From Vibrio aphrogenes (GTDB lineage: Bacteria > Pseudomonadota > Gammaproteobacteria > Enterobacterales > Vibrionaceae): 64,000 bases of DNA. The translations under genes were made by a program, and so were the position numbers. Under the pieces are notes generated by a model, which saw nothing but the letters and a program-made list of their open reading frames with translations, had not been told where the DNA came from and made no database searches. Shown piece after piece: positions 31,983 through 41,368 of the stretch; position 1 is the first letter of the stretch, and the number at the start of each line of letters is the position of its first letter. Location: contig NZ_AP018689.1 in assembly GCF_002157735.2 (NCBI RefSeq), forward strand, positions 1,459,619 to 1,523,618. The letters are read 5' to 3'.

Positions 31983-32970
31983 ATTGACTCTTAACCTCTG
32001 TGATTTTTTTAATAATGATTTGTTTATCTTGCGCAGAAATGTGTGCGGAAACCGGTAAATACCACCAGTTATCTTGTGCAAATGGATGACATTTTACTGC
32101 ATCTTTTTCTGTCATGATCAGGTGTTGCCCTTGTTCCGCAAGCTGATTTAATTCAGCTTGCTCAAAGGCTTGATGATCCGCAAATGCCTGAGTTTTAATA
32201 ACATCAGCGCCCAGTGTAGAGAGCGTTTTGAAAAAGCGTGGTGGGTGCCCGATCCCAGCAAAGGCCACCAATTGAGGTAAGCTATCGACAGCAACAACTT
32301 CACCTGTTTTTAAATTAATCGCCTTGCTGGGCTCCAGTGTCATTGCAATTTCATTACCCTGAGCCAGTCCACCATTGGTGATCAGAAAATCCACTTCAGA
32401 TAAACGCTCTAAGCCTTCACGTAACGGCCCAAATGGGATGTATTGCTCATTACCAAAACGGCGCTGACCATCAATCACGACCAGTTCAATATCACGCTCT
32501 AACGCATAATGCTGCAGACCATCATCGGTAATAATCACATCGACATCACAATCTAATAAAGCTTTTACCGCTTGGCTGCGTACTGGGTCTACGGCAACAG
32601 GCGCACCAGTTCGACGCTTAATTAAAGCAGGCTCATCGCCCGACTCTAAGCTAGACGTATTGGCATCAACAATCAACGGATAAGCAGCCGCTTTACCACC
32701 ATAACCACGAGACACAACGCCGGGCTTCATTCCTAAGGCTTGTAAGGTTTCAACTAACCAAATCACCACCGGCGTTTTACCATTACCACCTGCGGTAATG
32801 TTCCCCACAACGATCACCGGAACCGGAGCGCGATATCGAGGTTTACCACCTGATAAATAAGCATGACGACGCTGGCGAATGATGCGCTTAAACAACAAAC
32901 TCAAAGGCCATAAAATCGGCGCAAGCAGGTAGCCTAAGAGATGACGATGAAACCATATTTTCTCAATCAT
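31963..32970 (-). CDS. lpxK: Tetraacyldisaccharide 4'-kinase
   Basis: LpxK phosphorylates the 4' position of the lipid A disaccharide at the inner membrane. An N-terminal membrane helix ([17 protein letters not shown]) is followed by the P-loop [16 protein letters not shown] near residues 57-72 and the SRGYGGK motif. The DDGLQH segment carries the catalytic Asp region. The 335 residues match the family. It lies 43 bases after msbA and overlaps ycaR, so the genes are co-transcribed. MsbA flips the product of this pathway, which explains the pairing. Confidence 0.95.
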   Translation of the reverse strand: MIEKIWFHRHLLGYLLAPILWPLSLLFKRIIRQRRHAYLSGGKPRYRAPVPVIVVGNITAGGNGKTPVVIWLVETLQALGMKPGVVSRGYGGKAAAYPLIVDANTSSLESGDEPALIKRRTGAPVAVDPVRSQAVKALLDCDVDVIITDDGLQHYALERDIELVVIDGQRRFGNEQYIPFGPLREGLERLSEVDFLITNGGLAQGNEIAMTLEPSKAINLKTGEVVAVDSLPQLVAFAGIGHPPRFFKTLSTLGADVIKTQAFADHQAFEQAELNQLAEQGQHLIMTEKDAVKCHPFAQDNWWYLPVSAHISAQDKQIIIKKITEVKSQYGSSST

Positions 32971-33013
32971 CGTCCTACCCTAGTGCTCTTGATGTTGTTA
33001 GACAAATAACGCA

Positions 33014-34780
33014 TTAATCACCAAACTGAATACGGTGAAGCTGCGCATAGGCACCGTCTTTAGTGATCAAATCAGAGTGACTGCCTCGTTCAATGATTTC
33101 ACCTTCATCCACCACTAAAATTTCATCGGCATTTTCAATGGTCGATAAACGGTGAGCAATCACAATCACGGTTTTATTCTTTTGTAATTCATCTAATGCC
33201 GCTTGAATCGCACGCTCAGATTCAGTATCTAATGCCGAGGTTGCTTCATCTAAAATCAGCACAGGAGCATCACGTAATAATGCACGAGCAATCGCTAAAC
33301 GTTGACGTTGACCACCCGATAAACTCACGCCATTTTCACCAATCATGGTATCGAAACCTTCATCCATATTTTCAATGAATTCAGTCGCATGGGCTAAATC
33401 TGCGGCGCGTTTGATTTGTTCAATGCTATAGCGCTCAGTAGCGGCATAAGCAATATTGTTGGCGATGGTATCGTTAAACAGATGAACATTTTGCGACACA
33501 ATGGCAAAGTGAGTTCGTAAGTTCGATAACGTGTAGTCACGGATCTCGCTGTCATCTAAATAGATTTCACCGGAATCAACATTATAAAAACGGGTAAAGA
33601 GGTTCGCGATGGTACTCTTACCAGAGCCAGAACGGCCAACTAAAGCCACTGTTTTTCCGGCTGGAACATCAAACGACACATGACGTAACGCCGGTGCGTC
33701 TTTGGTTGGGTAAGTAAAAGTAACGTCTTTAACGCTTAATACGCCTTTCACTTTCTCAACTTCTTTTTTGCCCGTATCAACTTCGGTTTGCATTTCCATT
33801 AATTCAAACAAAGTCTGACACGCCGCCATCCCTTTTTGGAAATCAGAGGTCACGTTAGTCAATGATTTTAATGGGCGCATTAAGGCAAACATCGCTGAGA
33901 AAATCACCGAGAAAGTCCCTGGTGTTAAATCGGCTTTGATCGAATCAATACTGGCTAAATACAGCACTACCACCAAGGCGATTGAGGCAATCACTTGAAT
34001 GATTGGGTTAGCCGCTGCTTGCGCTGACACCATTTTCATCGATTGTTGACGCATCTTATTACTGACCGAGTCAAAGCGTTTTTTCTCAACGTTCTGACCG
34101 CCATAACTTAATACGACTTTATGCCCTTTCAACATTTGCTCTGCTGAAGAGGTCACATTACCCATCATATCTTGCATATTTTTACTGATCTTACGAAAAC
34201 GCTTCGACACAATACGAATCGCCCACGCCACCACAGGAGCAACGGCAATTAATACTAAAGATAATTGCCAGCTGTTGTAGAACATCAAGAACAGTAAACC
34301 AATGATACTGGCCCCTTCACGTACAATGCTCACCAACGCTTTACTGGTGGCTGCCGCTACTTGTTCAGAATCATAAGTAATGCGAGATAACAAAGAGCCA
34401 GTGGATTCTTTATCAAAGTAGCTCACGGGCATTTGCATAAAATGGTTAAATAGCTTGCGGCGCATTTCCATCACTACATTGCCTGAAACCCAGCTCAAGC
34501 AGTAGGTCGACACAAAGCCACTAAGACCACGTACAATCATCATCCCCATCACGATGAAAGGTAAAATGCTTAAGAAATTGGATTCTGCGCTTCCGAAACC
34601 TTCATCCAATAATGGTTTCAATAAGGAAACAAGATAAGTATCACTGGCAGCATTAATAATGAGTGCGATCGTGGCAACAAATAATCCCGCTTTATATAAG
34701 CTGATCATTGGCCATAATTTTTTAAACGTTTGAAAGGTGCCTTCATCTTTTGATGTGAGGCTGTCTGTAGGTTGAGTCAT
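33014..34780 (-). CDS. msbA: Lipid A export ABC transporter MsbA
   Basis: MsbA is the homodimeric flippase that moves core-lipid A across the inner membrane. Six membrane helices occupy roughly residues 20-320. The ATPase domain follows, with Walker [10 protein letters not shown], signature [15 protein letters not shown] and Walker [13 protein letters not shown]. The ATG at 34780 is preferred over a GTG two codons upstream. The 588-residue length compares with 582 in E. coli. It lies 30 bases after comEC and directly before lpxK. Confidence 0.96.
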   Translation of the reverse strand: MTQPTDSLTSKDEGTFQTFKKLWPMISLYKAGLFVATIALIINAASDTYLVSLLKPLLDEGFGSAESNFLSILPFIVMGMMIVRGLSGFVSTYCLSWVSGNVVMEMRRKLFNHFMQMPVSYFDKESTGSLLSRITYDSEQVAAATSKALVSIVREGASIIGLLFLMFYNSWQLSLVLIAVAPVVAWAIRIVSKRFRKISKNMQDMMGNVTSSAEQMLKGHKVVLSYGGQNVEKKRFDSVSNKMRQQSMKMVSAQAAANPIIQVIASIALVVVLYLASIDSIKADLTPGTFSVIFSAMFALMRPLKSLTNVTSDFQKGMAACQTLFELMEMQTEVDTGKKEVEKVKGVLSVKDVTFTYPTKDAPALRHVSFDVPAGKTVALVGRSGSGKSTIANLFTRFYNVDSGEIYLDDSEIRDYTLSNLRTHFAIVSQNVHLFNDTIANNIAYAATERYSIEQIKRAADLAHATEFIENMDEGFDTMIGENGVSLSGGQRQRLAIARALLRDAPVLILDEATSALDTESERAIQAALDELQKNKTVIVIAHRLSTIENADEILVVDEGEIIERGSHSDLITKDGAYAQLHRIQFGD

Positions 34781-34810
34781 AAACACTTATTTTTAGTTAG
34801 ACAATTAGCA

Positions 34811-37132
34811 TTATTCTAACCCGTTACGGACAATCTGCCTATACCAAGGCTGATATTGGTTTCCTCTCTTTTGTTTGATATGCCAATCATTTGAGTAAAT
34901 AGAGAGTGTTATTTGCCCACTGGTGCCGGTATCTAACCAATCAATATTGGCTTTTTGATATCTTTGTTTTACCGCTTGATTGGGTAATCCCCATTGATTA
35001 TTGACGGCTAATGAAGCAATCGCGACGGTCGGTGTAAAAGCCTCAAGCAAGGTTGGAAAAGAAGAGGTCGCACTACCATGATGCGGCACGGTCATCACAT
35101 CAACTGCGGCAATATTTTGTTCGCGAGTCAGTAAAATTTCCGAAATAGCATCAATATCACCGGTGAGTAAAATACTGAAGCTCGCATCGGAGACTCGAAT
35201 CACACACGAGTGCGGATTGTACGCCCGTGCAACTGATTTAGGCGGCCATAATGCTTCAAATAATAATCCTTGCCATTGCCAACTCTGTCCTTTCTCGCAG
35301 GGTAAATAATGGGGGAGCCTTTCACTGCTTCGTCGCCATTGCGGTTGCAGTTGTTGTTCAATATCGAGACGACCACCAGCATGATCCGAATCCGTATGAC
35401 TGATAATCAACCCCGACAATTGCCGCTCACCTTCTTGTTGCAATAATGGCACAATCACCGAGTTAGCCATACTGCCACCTTGCCAACTCACCCCGGTGTC
35501 ATACAACACGCTCTCACCATCTTTACGAATTAAGATCGCCAACCCTTGCCCAACATCGAGAATTTGCACTCGCCAATTAGGCTGAAAGTATGGTGGGAAC
35601 AACATGACTATTCCGCCCCCAACCACCAGCATATACAACAAGATATAACAACGTAATCGCCATAAAATAGAGGCAATAACCAAGCCCAACACCACTAGCA
35701 TACTCTTCGCAGACGCCGCAAGCCAAGCGCCTTCCGTTTGCTGTAAAATCCACATCACTGGTGACAACAACCCATCCACAACACCCCAAATAAAGGTTTG
35801 AACATGGATAGACACCACAAAAGTTAGCAGCCATTGGCAAATTAAAGCGAATACAATACTGGGCACAACCACAAAACTAACCCAAGGAATAACCACCAAG
35901 TTGACCAACGGCGACACCCAACTCACGCCACCAAAAAAGCCAATACTTAATATAGACAAGCCACCAAATAATCCCATTTGGATCACCAACACTTTTAACA
36001 CCTTATCTCGCCAGCTATGTCCTTTTTGCTGATAAAACCACATCGAGATATAAATAATTAAAATGGCGCTAAATGACAGCCAAAAGCTCATTTGCAATAT
36101 CGAAAAAGGTTGCAGTGCTACAATCATCACCAAGATAAACAATAAAATTTGCCAAGCAGACCAATGAATACGTAGACATAACATGCTTAATACCAAACAC
36201 CCCATCACCAACGCCCTTTGTGTTGGCAAAGAAAAGCCAGCGAGATAGGCATAAAACCAAGCAGCAATAAAACTAGAACATAACGGAAGGAATCGGATGA
36301 CTTGATAGCCATTAGGTCGCAACATCAAAATGGCACTTTTAAGACTTCGACCTAGTGCCCACCCTAAGGTCATCATTAAAGCAATATGCAAACCAGAAAT
36401 CGCCATCAAGTGCGACAATCCAGAGTCTCTCAATTGCGCCCATTGCTGTGAAGAGATTTCACTTCTATCACCAAATGCAAGCGCTAAAATAAATGGTTTT
36501 GCCGGTAATTTATCCAATAAAGGCAAGGTTTTTTGATGTAAATATAACCGCCAAGAGGCACTATCGATTAACTTATGATTTATAGGGGTATTTGTGACAA
36601 TAACTGCTTTACCGTGCCATTGATTAGAGACATAATAGCGCTCGTTATCATAACCTGCGTCATTCAACCGACCAAACGCAGGTTTGACCTCAAGTTGTAG
36701 TTGCCATAACTCACCCAATTTTAATGCCGGCACTTCGGATGTCGCATAATACAGTTTTACTTGAGGACGCGTATAGAAAGGTAAATGATCACTTTCAATA
36801 CGCGAAATAGACAGCATCGTTTGTTTCCCATGCAATGTGGGTTGATTTAATGCAACGATTCGAGCTTGTACTGTGATTGTCTTCCCATGTGAAAAGAGCG
36901 TTTCTGTCACATGGCGATAATGATTTCCATGAATAATGATTATAAGGCAACCAAGGAGTAGCCCTTGTAGCCAATAACCATGATTTCTTGAGAAAAGACA
37001 GCCAATAAGTACTACAATCGGAAGCATCCAAATGAGTGACGGCATGACGGGCCAAATTGAGCCACTCGCCATGCTGCATAAACAACCGAGCAGAACATAA
37101 TTACGATTAATACGAGCCACCCTATATGCCAA
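34811..37132 (-). CDS. comEC: DNA internalisation competence protein ComEC/Rec2
   Basis: ComEC forms the inner-membrane channel that takes single-stranded DNA into naturally competent cells. An N-terminal membrane pair and OB-like domain (to about residue 180) come first. A multi-helix competence domain follows with LAFGDRSEIS and GLSHLMAISGLHIALMM, shortened here to its core. A C-terminal metallo-beta-lactamase-like domain has SHTDSDHAGG and VPHHGSATSS. At 773 residues it is full length. The start is uncertain: TTG at 37132 is the longest, while a GTG at 37120 is equally plausible, and neither has a strong ribosome site. It overlaps or abuts the divergent DUF2062 start. Confidence 0.93.
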   Translation of the reverse strand: MAYRVARINRNYVLLGCLCSMASGSIWPVMPSLIWMLPIVVLIGCLFSRNHGYWLQGLLLGCLIIIIHGNHYRHVTETLFSHGKTITVQARIVALNQPTLHGKQTMLSISRIESDHLPFYTRPQVKLYYATSEVPALKLGELWQLQLEVKPAFGRLNDAGYDNERYYVSNQWHGKAVIVTNTPINHKLIDSASWRLYLHQKTLPLLDKLPAKPFILALAFGDRSEISSQQWAQLRDSGLSHLMAISGLHIALMMTLGWALGRSLKSAILMLRPNGYQVIRFLPLCSSFIAAWFYAYLAGFSLPTQRALVMGCLVLSMLCLRIHWSAWQILLFILVMIVALQPFSILQMSFWLSFSAILIIYISMWFYQQKGHSWRDKVLKVLVIQMGLFGGLSILSIGFFGGVSWVSPLVNLVVIPWVSFVVVPSIVFALICQWLLTFVVSIHVQTFIWGVVDGLLSPVMWILQQTEGAWLAASAKSMLVVLGLVIASILWRLRCYILLYMLVVGGGIVMLFPPYFQPNWRVQILDVGQGLAILIRKDGESVLYDTGVSWQGGSMANSVIVPLLQQEGERQLSGLIISHTDSDHAGGRLDIEQQLQPQWRRSSERLPHYLPCEKGQSWQWQGLLFEALWPPKSVARAYNPHSCVIRVSDASFSILLTGDIDAISEILLTREQNIAAVDVMTVPHHGSATSSFPTLLEAFTPTVAIASLAVNNQWGLPNQAVKQRYQKANIDWLDTGTSGQITLSIYSNDWHIKQKRGNQYQPWYRQIVRNGLE

Positions 37133-37635
37133 AAAAATTGATTAAACGCTTCATGCCTGACCATGACAAAATCAAAAACCAAAAAGCTTTAAAAATTTTT
37201 GGTAGCGTTTTATATAACCCTAACTTATGGTGTCTTAATCGTCGTTCTGCTGCTGGCGCTTTTGCGGTCGGTCTTTTTATTGCCTTCATTCCACTCCCTA
37301 GCCAAATGTTAATGGCGTCTGGGGCGGCAATATTATGTGGTGTTAACCTCCCCTTATCGGTGGCCTTGGTTTGGGTCAGTAACCCTATCACCATGCCATT
37401 TCTCTTTTATTTTGCTTATCGCATCGGTAACTGGATTTTGCATCGACCTGAGCAGCACTTTCACTTTGAAGTGACTTGGAGCTTCTTTGTCGAACAAATC
37501 AATACCATAGGTCCACCACTTTTACTCGGCTGTTTAGTCTGCGGTGCCGTTCTTGCCGTTCTTGGGTATTTTGGTATTCATGGGCTGTGGCGCTATTCAG
37601 TGGTACGCAGTTGGAAAAAACGTCGTTCAAGATAA
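37126..37635 (+). CDS. DUF2062 domain-containing membrane protein
   Basis: The 169-residue protein has a basic start (MPKKLIKRFMPDHDKIKNQK) and the family core NRRSAAGAFAVGLFIAFIPLP, with later LPLSVALVWVSNPITMPFLF, both membrane segments. A last hydrophobic helix near residues 135-155 is followed by a basic tail. The function of DUF2062 proteins is unknown. The gene is divergent from comEC, with start codons overlapping or within a few bases, so the two promoters must lie inside each other's coding sequence. A good terminator follows at 37692. Confidence 0.88.
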   Translation: MPKKLIKRFMPDHDKIKNQKALKIFGSVLYNPNLWCLNRRSAAGAFAVGLFIAFIPLPSQMLMASGAAILCGVNLPLSVALVWVSNPITMPFLFYFAYRIGNWILHRPEQHFHFEVTWSFFVEQINTIGPPLLLGCLVCGAVLAVLGYFGIHGLWRYSVVRSWKKRRSR

Positions 37636-37691
37636 CCAAACGAAACCATTTTTCAGCAAGTTTTTGCTCATCCCTGCGATAGAAATAAAAA

Positions 37692-37745
37692 AGTGCTATC
37701 AAGTTAGCGTTCTTAATGAACATTCTTGATAGCACTCTTTTTTTT
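37692..37745 (+). terminator. Long-stem rho-independent terminator
   Basis: AGTGCTATCAAG (37692-37703) pairs with CTTGATAGCACT (37725-37736); an inner TTC/GAA arm forms in the loop. TCTTTTTTTTT-like residues follow. It ends the DUF2062 transcript and, from its A-rich left flank, may also stop leftward transcription. Confidence 0.85.
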
Positions 37746-37874
37746 AAGACAGCTTACGACGCTCGGTTCTCGGGCGTTTCACTTCTCGTGTCTCGAAGCC
37801 TAACTGTTCATCCCGATTAAAGCGACAACATCAAGCGACAAGAAACGAAAAGCGCAGCGTTCGAGTTACGTTAT
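37746..37874. other. TCTCG/CGAGA-rich spacer after lolE
   Basis: This spacer between convergent genes is filled with short repeated words such as TCTCG, CGTTTC and GCGACAA. Similar degenerate simple repeats occur in vibrio intergenic DNA in my experience of the group. No gene or clean hairpin is present. Confidence 0.3.
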
Positions 37875-39113
37875 TTATTTCGCACTCAACACAGTCGCAG
37901 GATTCAATTTACTGGCTCTAGATGCTGGATACCAAGTGGCAAGTAAACTCAAGGTAATCGCCGTTCCTGAAACCAACATCACATCGGGCCAAGACACTTG
38001 TGACGGTAGAAAATCAATAAAGTAAATATCTCCCGATAAGAATTGATGACCGATCAGATGTTCAATCCCTTGCATCATTGGCGTTAAGTTGTATGCAACT
38101 AGCACCCCAATCACGCTCCCCACAATGCTGCCTAAGACGCCAGACAGGACGCCATACCAAACAAAAATACGCTTGATGAGCCCATCACTGGCTCCCATAG
38201 TACGTAAAATAGCAATATCAGAAGCTCGGTCTTTTACAGCCATCATCAAAGTAGAAACAATATTAAAGCTGGCGACTCCAATGACTAAGATCATCACTAA
38301 ATACATGATAGTGCGGACCATTTGAATATCATGGTGCAAGAAACCATATTTATTTTTCCAGCTTTTTAAATAAGCATAAACCGGAATAGACGAGCCCACT
38401 TGGCGCACAATACGATCCGCATCAAACACTGGTGAGACTTTCATCGATACTCCACTCACCGCCGTGCCAATGTTCATGTAATTTTGCCCATCTTCTAACG
38501 GGATCATCACTAAACCATGATCAATTTGTCCGCCTAATGTCAACAAGCCAGTCACCTTAACTCGTACTCGTTTGGGTGCGCTCAATTCAGTAGTGGCATT
38601 AGCCGGTGGGATCAAAATCGTCACTGCATCCCCTACCTTCACCCCCAGTTTTTCGGCCACCCCTTTGCCTAATATAATTTGTTGTTGGCCTGCTCGGAAA
38701 TTTTGCCAAGCTTGCTTATCCACAAAGCGTGACAAGCTGGACACCGCACGTTCATAATCAGCATCAACCGCTCGTACTTCAACCGCTTTTAAGTTATTAC
38801 CACGCTCAAGCAAAGCCGTAAAACGAACATACGGTGCAACGGCTTTCACTTGCTGATTCTTATTCGCTATCGCCGCAATTTGCTGCCAATCTTGGATCGG
38901 CTCCCGCACCCCTTCAATTTCCGCTTGTGGGATCACCGACAGTACGCGGTTTTCAAGCTCACGTTCAAAACCATTCATCGCAGAAAGGCCAATAATGATC
39001 ACCGCGACCCCGACCGCAATGCCAATGGTAGAAGAAAAAGAAATAAAAGAGACCAGCTTATTACGCTCTTTAGCACGGCTAAACTTAGAACCGATGAATA
39101 AGGATAACAACAT
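37875..39113 (-). CDS. lolE: Lipoprotein-releasing permease LolE
   Basis: LolE is one of two related permeases of the LolCDE complex that extracts outer-membrane lipoproteins from the inner membrane and hands them to LolA. A helix at residues 23-45 follows the conserved start (LSLFIGSKFSRAKERNKLVSFISFSSTIGIAVG region). A large periplasmic domain comes next, then three C-terminal helices with the FtsX-type VKDRASDIAILRTMGASD coupling motif. Length is 412 residues. lolC, lolD and lolE are contiguous leftward. LolC versus LolE is assigned by gene order and by comparison with E. coli sequences. Confidence 0.92.
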   Translation of the reverse strand: MLLSLFIGSKFSRAKERNKLVSFISFSSTIGIAVGVAVIIIGLSAMNGFERELENRVLSVIPQAEIEGVREPIQDWQQIAAIANKNQQVKAVAPYVRFTALLERGNNLKAVEVRAVDADYERAVSSLSRFVDKQAWQNFRAGQQQIILGKGVAEKLGVKVGDAVTILIPPANATTELSAPKRVRVKVTGLLTLGGQIDHGLVMIPLEDGQNYMNIGTAVSGVSMKVSPVFDADRIVRQVGSSIPVYAYLKSWKNKYGFLHHDIQMVRTIMYLVMILVIGVASFNIVSTLMMAVKDRASDIAILRTMGASDGLIKRIFVWYGVLSGVLGSIVGSVIGVLVAYNLTPMMQGIEHLIGHQFLSGDIYFIDFLPSQVSWPDVMLVSGTAITLSLLATWYPASRASKLNPATVLSAK

Positions 39114-39118
39114 GACGA

Positions 39119-39826
39119 TTAGCCCTCAGCTTTAAGAGTGCTTATGGTTTGATCCCAAGCCAAAACGCCATCTTGCATGGTGTATTGCTTATCCATCTTT
39201 TGCGCGAGATGAGCATCGTGTGTCACCACTAAAAAGGCGGTGCCAAAATCACGATTGAGTTGACGCATTAAGTCGTAAATTTCCAACGCGGTTTTTTGAT
39301 CAAGATTGCCGGTCGGTTCATCCGCTAACACGAGATCGGGCTGATTAACCAACGCACGAGCAATCGCGACACGTTGACGCTCACCACCAGACAATTCAGA
39401 TGGTCGATGCTCTAAGCGATGCCCCAATCCCACCTTTTCTAACACTGCTTGCGCTTTTTGTTTCGCTTGTGTCGCACTTTGTTTAGCAATCAACAATGGC
39501 ATCGCGACATTTTCTAATGCGGTAAAGTCGGCTAATAAATGATGAAATTGATACACAAAGCCAATGTGCTGATTTCGTAACTTAGCTTGTTTATTACCCG
39601 ATAGACGCAATAAAGATTGCCCTAACACTGTCACATCCCCAGCACTGGCATCATCAAGCGCGCCCAAAATATGCAATAAGGTACTTTTCCCCGAACCTGA
39701 CGAGCCGACTATGGCTAAAAAATCGCCCGGATTGATCGACAAACTCACCCCTTTCAACACTTCGGTCTCAAGGTTTCCTTCTTGATAAGTTTTACTTATG
39801 TTCTGACAGCTTAATAAAGGATTCAT
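39119..39826 (-). CDS. lolD: Lipoprotein-releasing ATPase LolD
   Basis: LolD is the ATPase of the LolCDE lipoprotein exporter. The Walker A is GSSGSGKST near residue 42, the signature [15 protein letters not shown], and Walker [13 protein letters not shown]. At 235 residues it matches E. coli LolD (233). It lies between lolC (63 bases upstream) and lolE (5 bases downstream). An inner His/Asp segment [10 protein letters not shown] follows the H-loop, as in the family. Confidence 0.96.
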   Translation of the reverse strand: MNPLLSCQNISKTYQEGNLETEVLKGVSLSINPGDFLAIVGSSGSGKSTLLHILGALDDASAGDVTVLGQSLLRLSGNKQAKLRNQHIGFVYQFHHLLADFTALENVAMPLLIAKQSATQAKQKAQAVLEKVGLGHRLEHRPSELSGGERQRVAIARALVNQPDLVLADEPTGNLDQKTALEIYDLMRQLNRDFGTAFLVVTHDAHLAQKMDKQYTMQDGVLAWDQTISTLKAEG

Positions 39827-39889
39827 AATGTCTTGCCTTGTCGCTCAATATTCGTTACCGCACGCCTTGATGCGCCAACGTAAAATAAA

Positions 39890-41104
39890 TTATTCGTAAC
39901 GGAGTGCTTCTGCAGGTTTCACTGAGGCGGCACGATACGATGGAAATAAGGTCGCCAATAGGCTTAGTCCAATTGCCAGAAGGATCACCACCACAATTTG
40001 CAGCGGTTCTATCACCACCGGAAGCTGACTGCCCGGGCTAAATAGTGATAATCCCAACCCTGACATAATGGCGTTTAAATTAGCCGCTAATAAGGTGCCT
40101 AACACCCCACCGACTAGCGCACCAATCACACCACTACTGGCCCCTTGCACCATAAAAATGGCTAAAATTTGGTGATTCGACATCCCTTGGGTTTTTAAAA
40201 TAGCCACTTCGGATTGTTTTTCCATCACCACCATAATAAGCGCAGAAATGATGTTAAAGGCCGCCACCGCAATGATTAAACCCAGCATCAGTCCCATCAT
40301 GTTTTTTTCCATACGAACCGCTTGAAATAACTCTCCACGTTGTTCGCGCCAATCAGACCAATGCCATCCACTTGGCAACCATTCACTTTGTTGAGATAAG
40401 TCTGCGACCACAAATGGGTCATCAAAAAATAACCGCCAACCTGAAATGGTGTCACTTGAATAACGCAATAATCGCCCGGCATCGGCAATATTCGTCACCA
40501 TCAACATCCCATCGACATCCGAACCAGTATTAAAAATACCTGCGACGGTAAAGTTACGTTGGCTTGGAATGCGGCCCAAGGGCGTAAATTGACTGGCGTT
40601 GGTCACCATTAAGCGAACTTTTGATCCCACATTTACGCCTAAGCTTCGCGCCAAAGTATGACCTAAAAAAACGCGATAACTGCCCGCGCTCAACTGTGAG
40701 ATTTGCCCCATCATCATGCGGCTGGCTATTGGGTCTTGTTCTCTTGGTTCTATACCAATCATTAAGCCAGCACTGAGTTTAGTGGCACTTTGAATCACGG
40801 CTTCGCTACGTACGATTGGGCTAATATCCGTCGCATGTGGAATATGAGAGAGAAATTCAGGAGGTGATTGAGATTTCAAGGTTTTATCTTCAGCTTGGCT
40901 GATCACCGCTTGTGGTAAAACGCCTAAAATTTTCTGTTTGAGTTGACCTTCAAAACCATTCATCACGGATAACACCGTCACTAGCGATAACACACCAATA
41001 GAAATACCGGCCGTCGACATATAGGAAACAAAGCGACTAAATTTATCGCCTGATCGGCCTTTCAAATACCGTAAACCGATGTAGGCCGAAACTGGGTGAA
41101 ACAT
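39890..41104 (-). CDS. lolC: Lipoprotein-releasing permease LolC
   Basis: LolC is the permease of LolCDE that recruits the periplasmic carrier LolA. It begins MFHPVSAYIGLRYLKGRSGDKFS, then a helix, a periplasmic domain (about residues 48-265) and three C-terminal helices with VMEKQSEVAILKTQGMS as the coupling motif. Length is 404 residues (E. coli 399). It is the first gene of lolCDE. The 264-base gap to divergent mfd should hold promoters for both. The LolA-binding hook was not traced residue by residue. Confidence 0.93.
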   Translation of the reverse strand: MFHPVSAYIGLRYLKGRSGDKFSRFVSYMSTAGISIGVLSLVTVLSVMNGFEGQLKQKILGVLPQAVISQAEDKTLKSQSPPEFLSHIPHATDISPIVRSEAVIQSATKLSAGLMIGIEPREQDPIASRMMMGQISQLSAGSYRVFLGHTLARSLGVNVGSKVRLMVTNASQFTPLGRIPSQRNFTVAGIFNTGSDVDGMLMVTNIADAGRLLRYSSDTISGWRLFFDDPFVVADLSQQSEWLPSGWHWSDWREQRGELFQAVRMEKNMMGLMLGLIIAVAAFNIISALIMVVMEKQSEVAILKTQGMSNHQILAIFMVQGASSGVIGALVGGVLGTLLAANLNAIMSGLGLSLFSPGSQLPVVIEPLQIVVVILLAIGLSLLATLFPSYRAASVKPAEALRYE

Positions 41105-41368
41105 CTAAAGCATCCTGAAAAAAATAATGAAAACAGAGCATAACGATCTCTGAGCATTTTACCAAGTGTAAACGCGAGAATTCACGCCGTTCTAGCAAAT
41201 ATCCCGCCAGAGTTGAATAAGCCTTGCTCAACTCGCTTCTTGATAGACAGATAAAAAATAACTATTACGCCCATACTCTTGATAAGTTTTCCTACATGAC
41301 GATAATCAATGCATTAAAAGTGCACTCGTTTTATCGAGCCATTCCATTGATAAAAGCCAAATCCAATT

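Noticed and set aside
35577..36260. Minus-strand frames of 60-90 codons inside comEC
   Set aside because: They are alternative-frame shadows of comEC, which has full family motifs.
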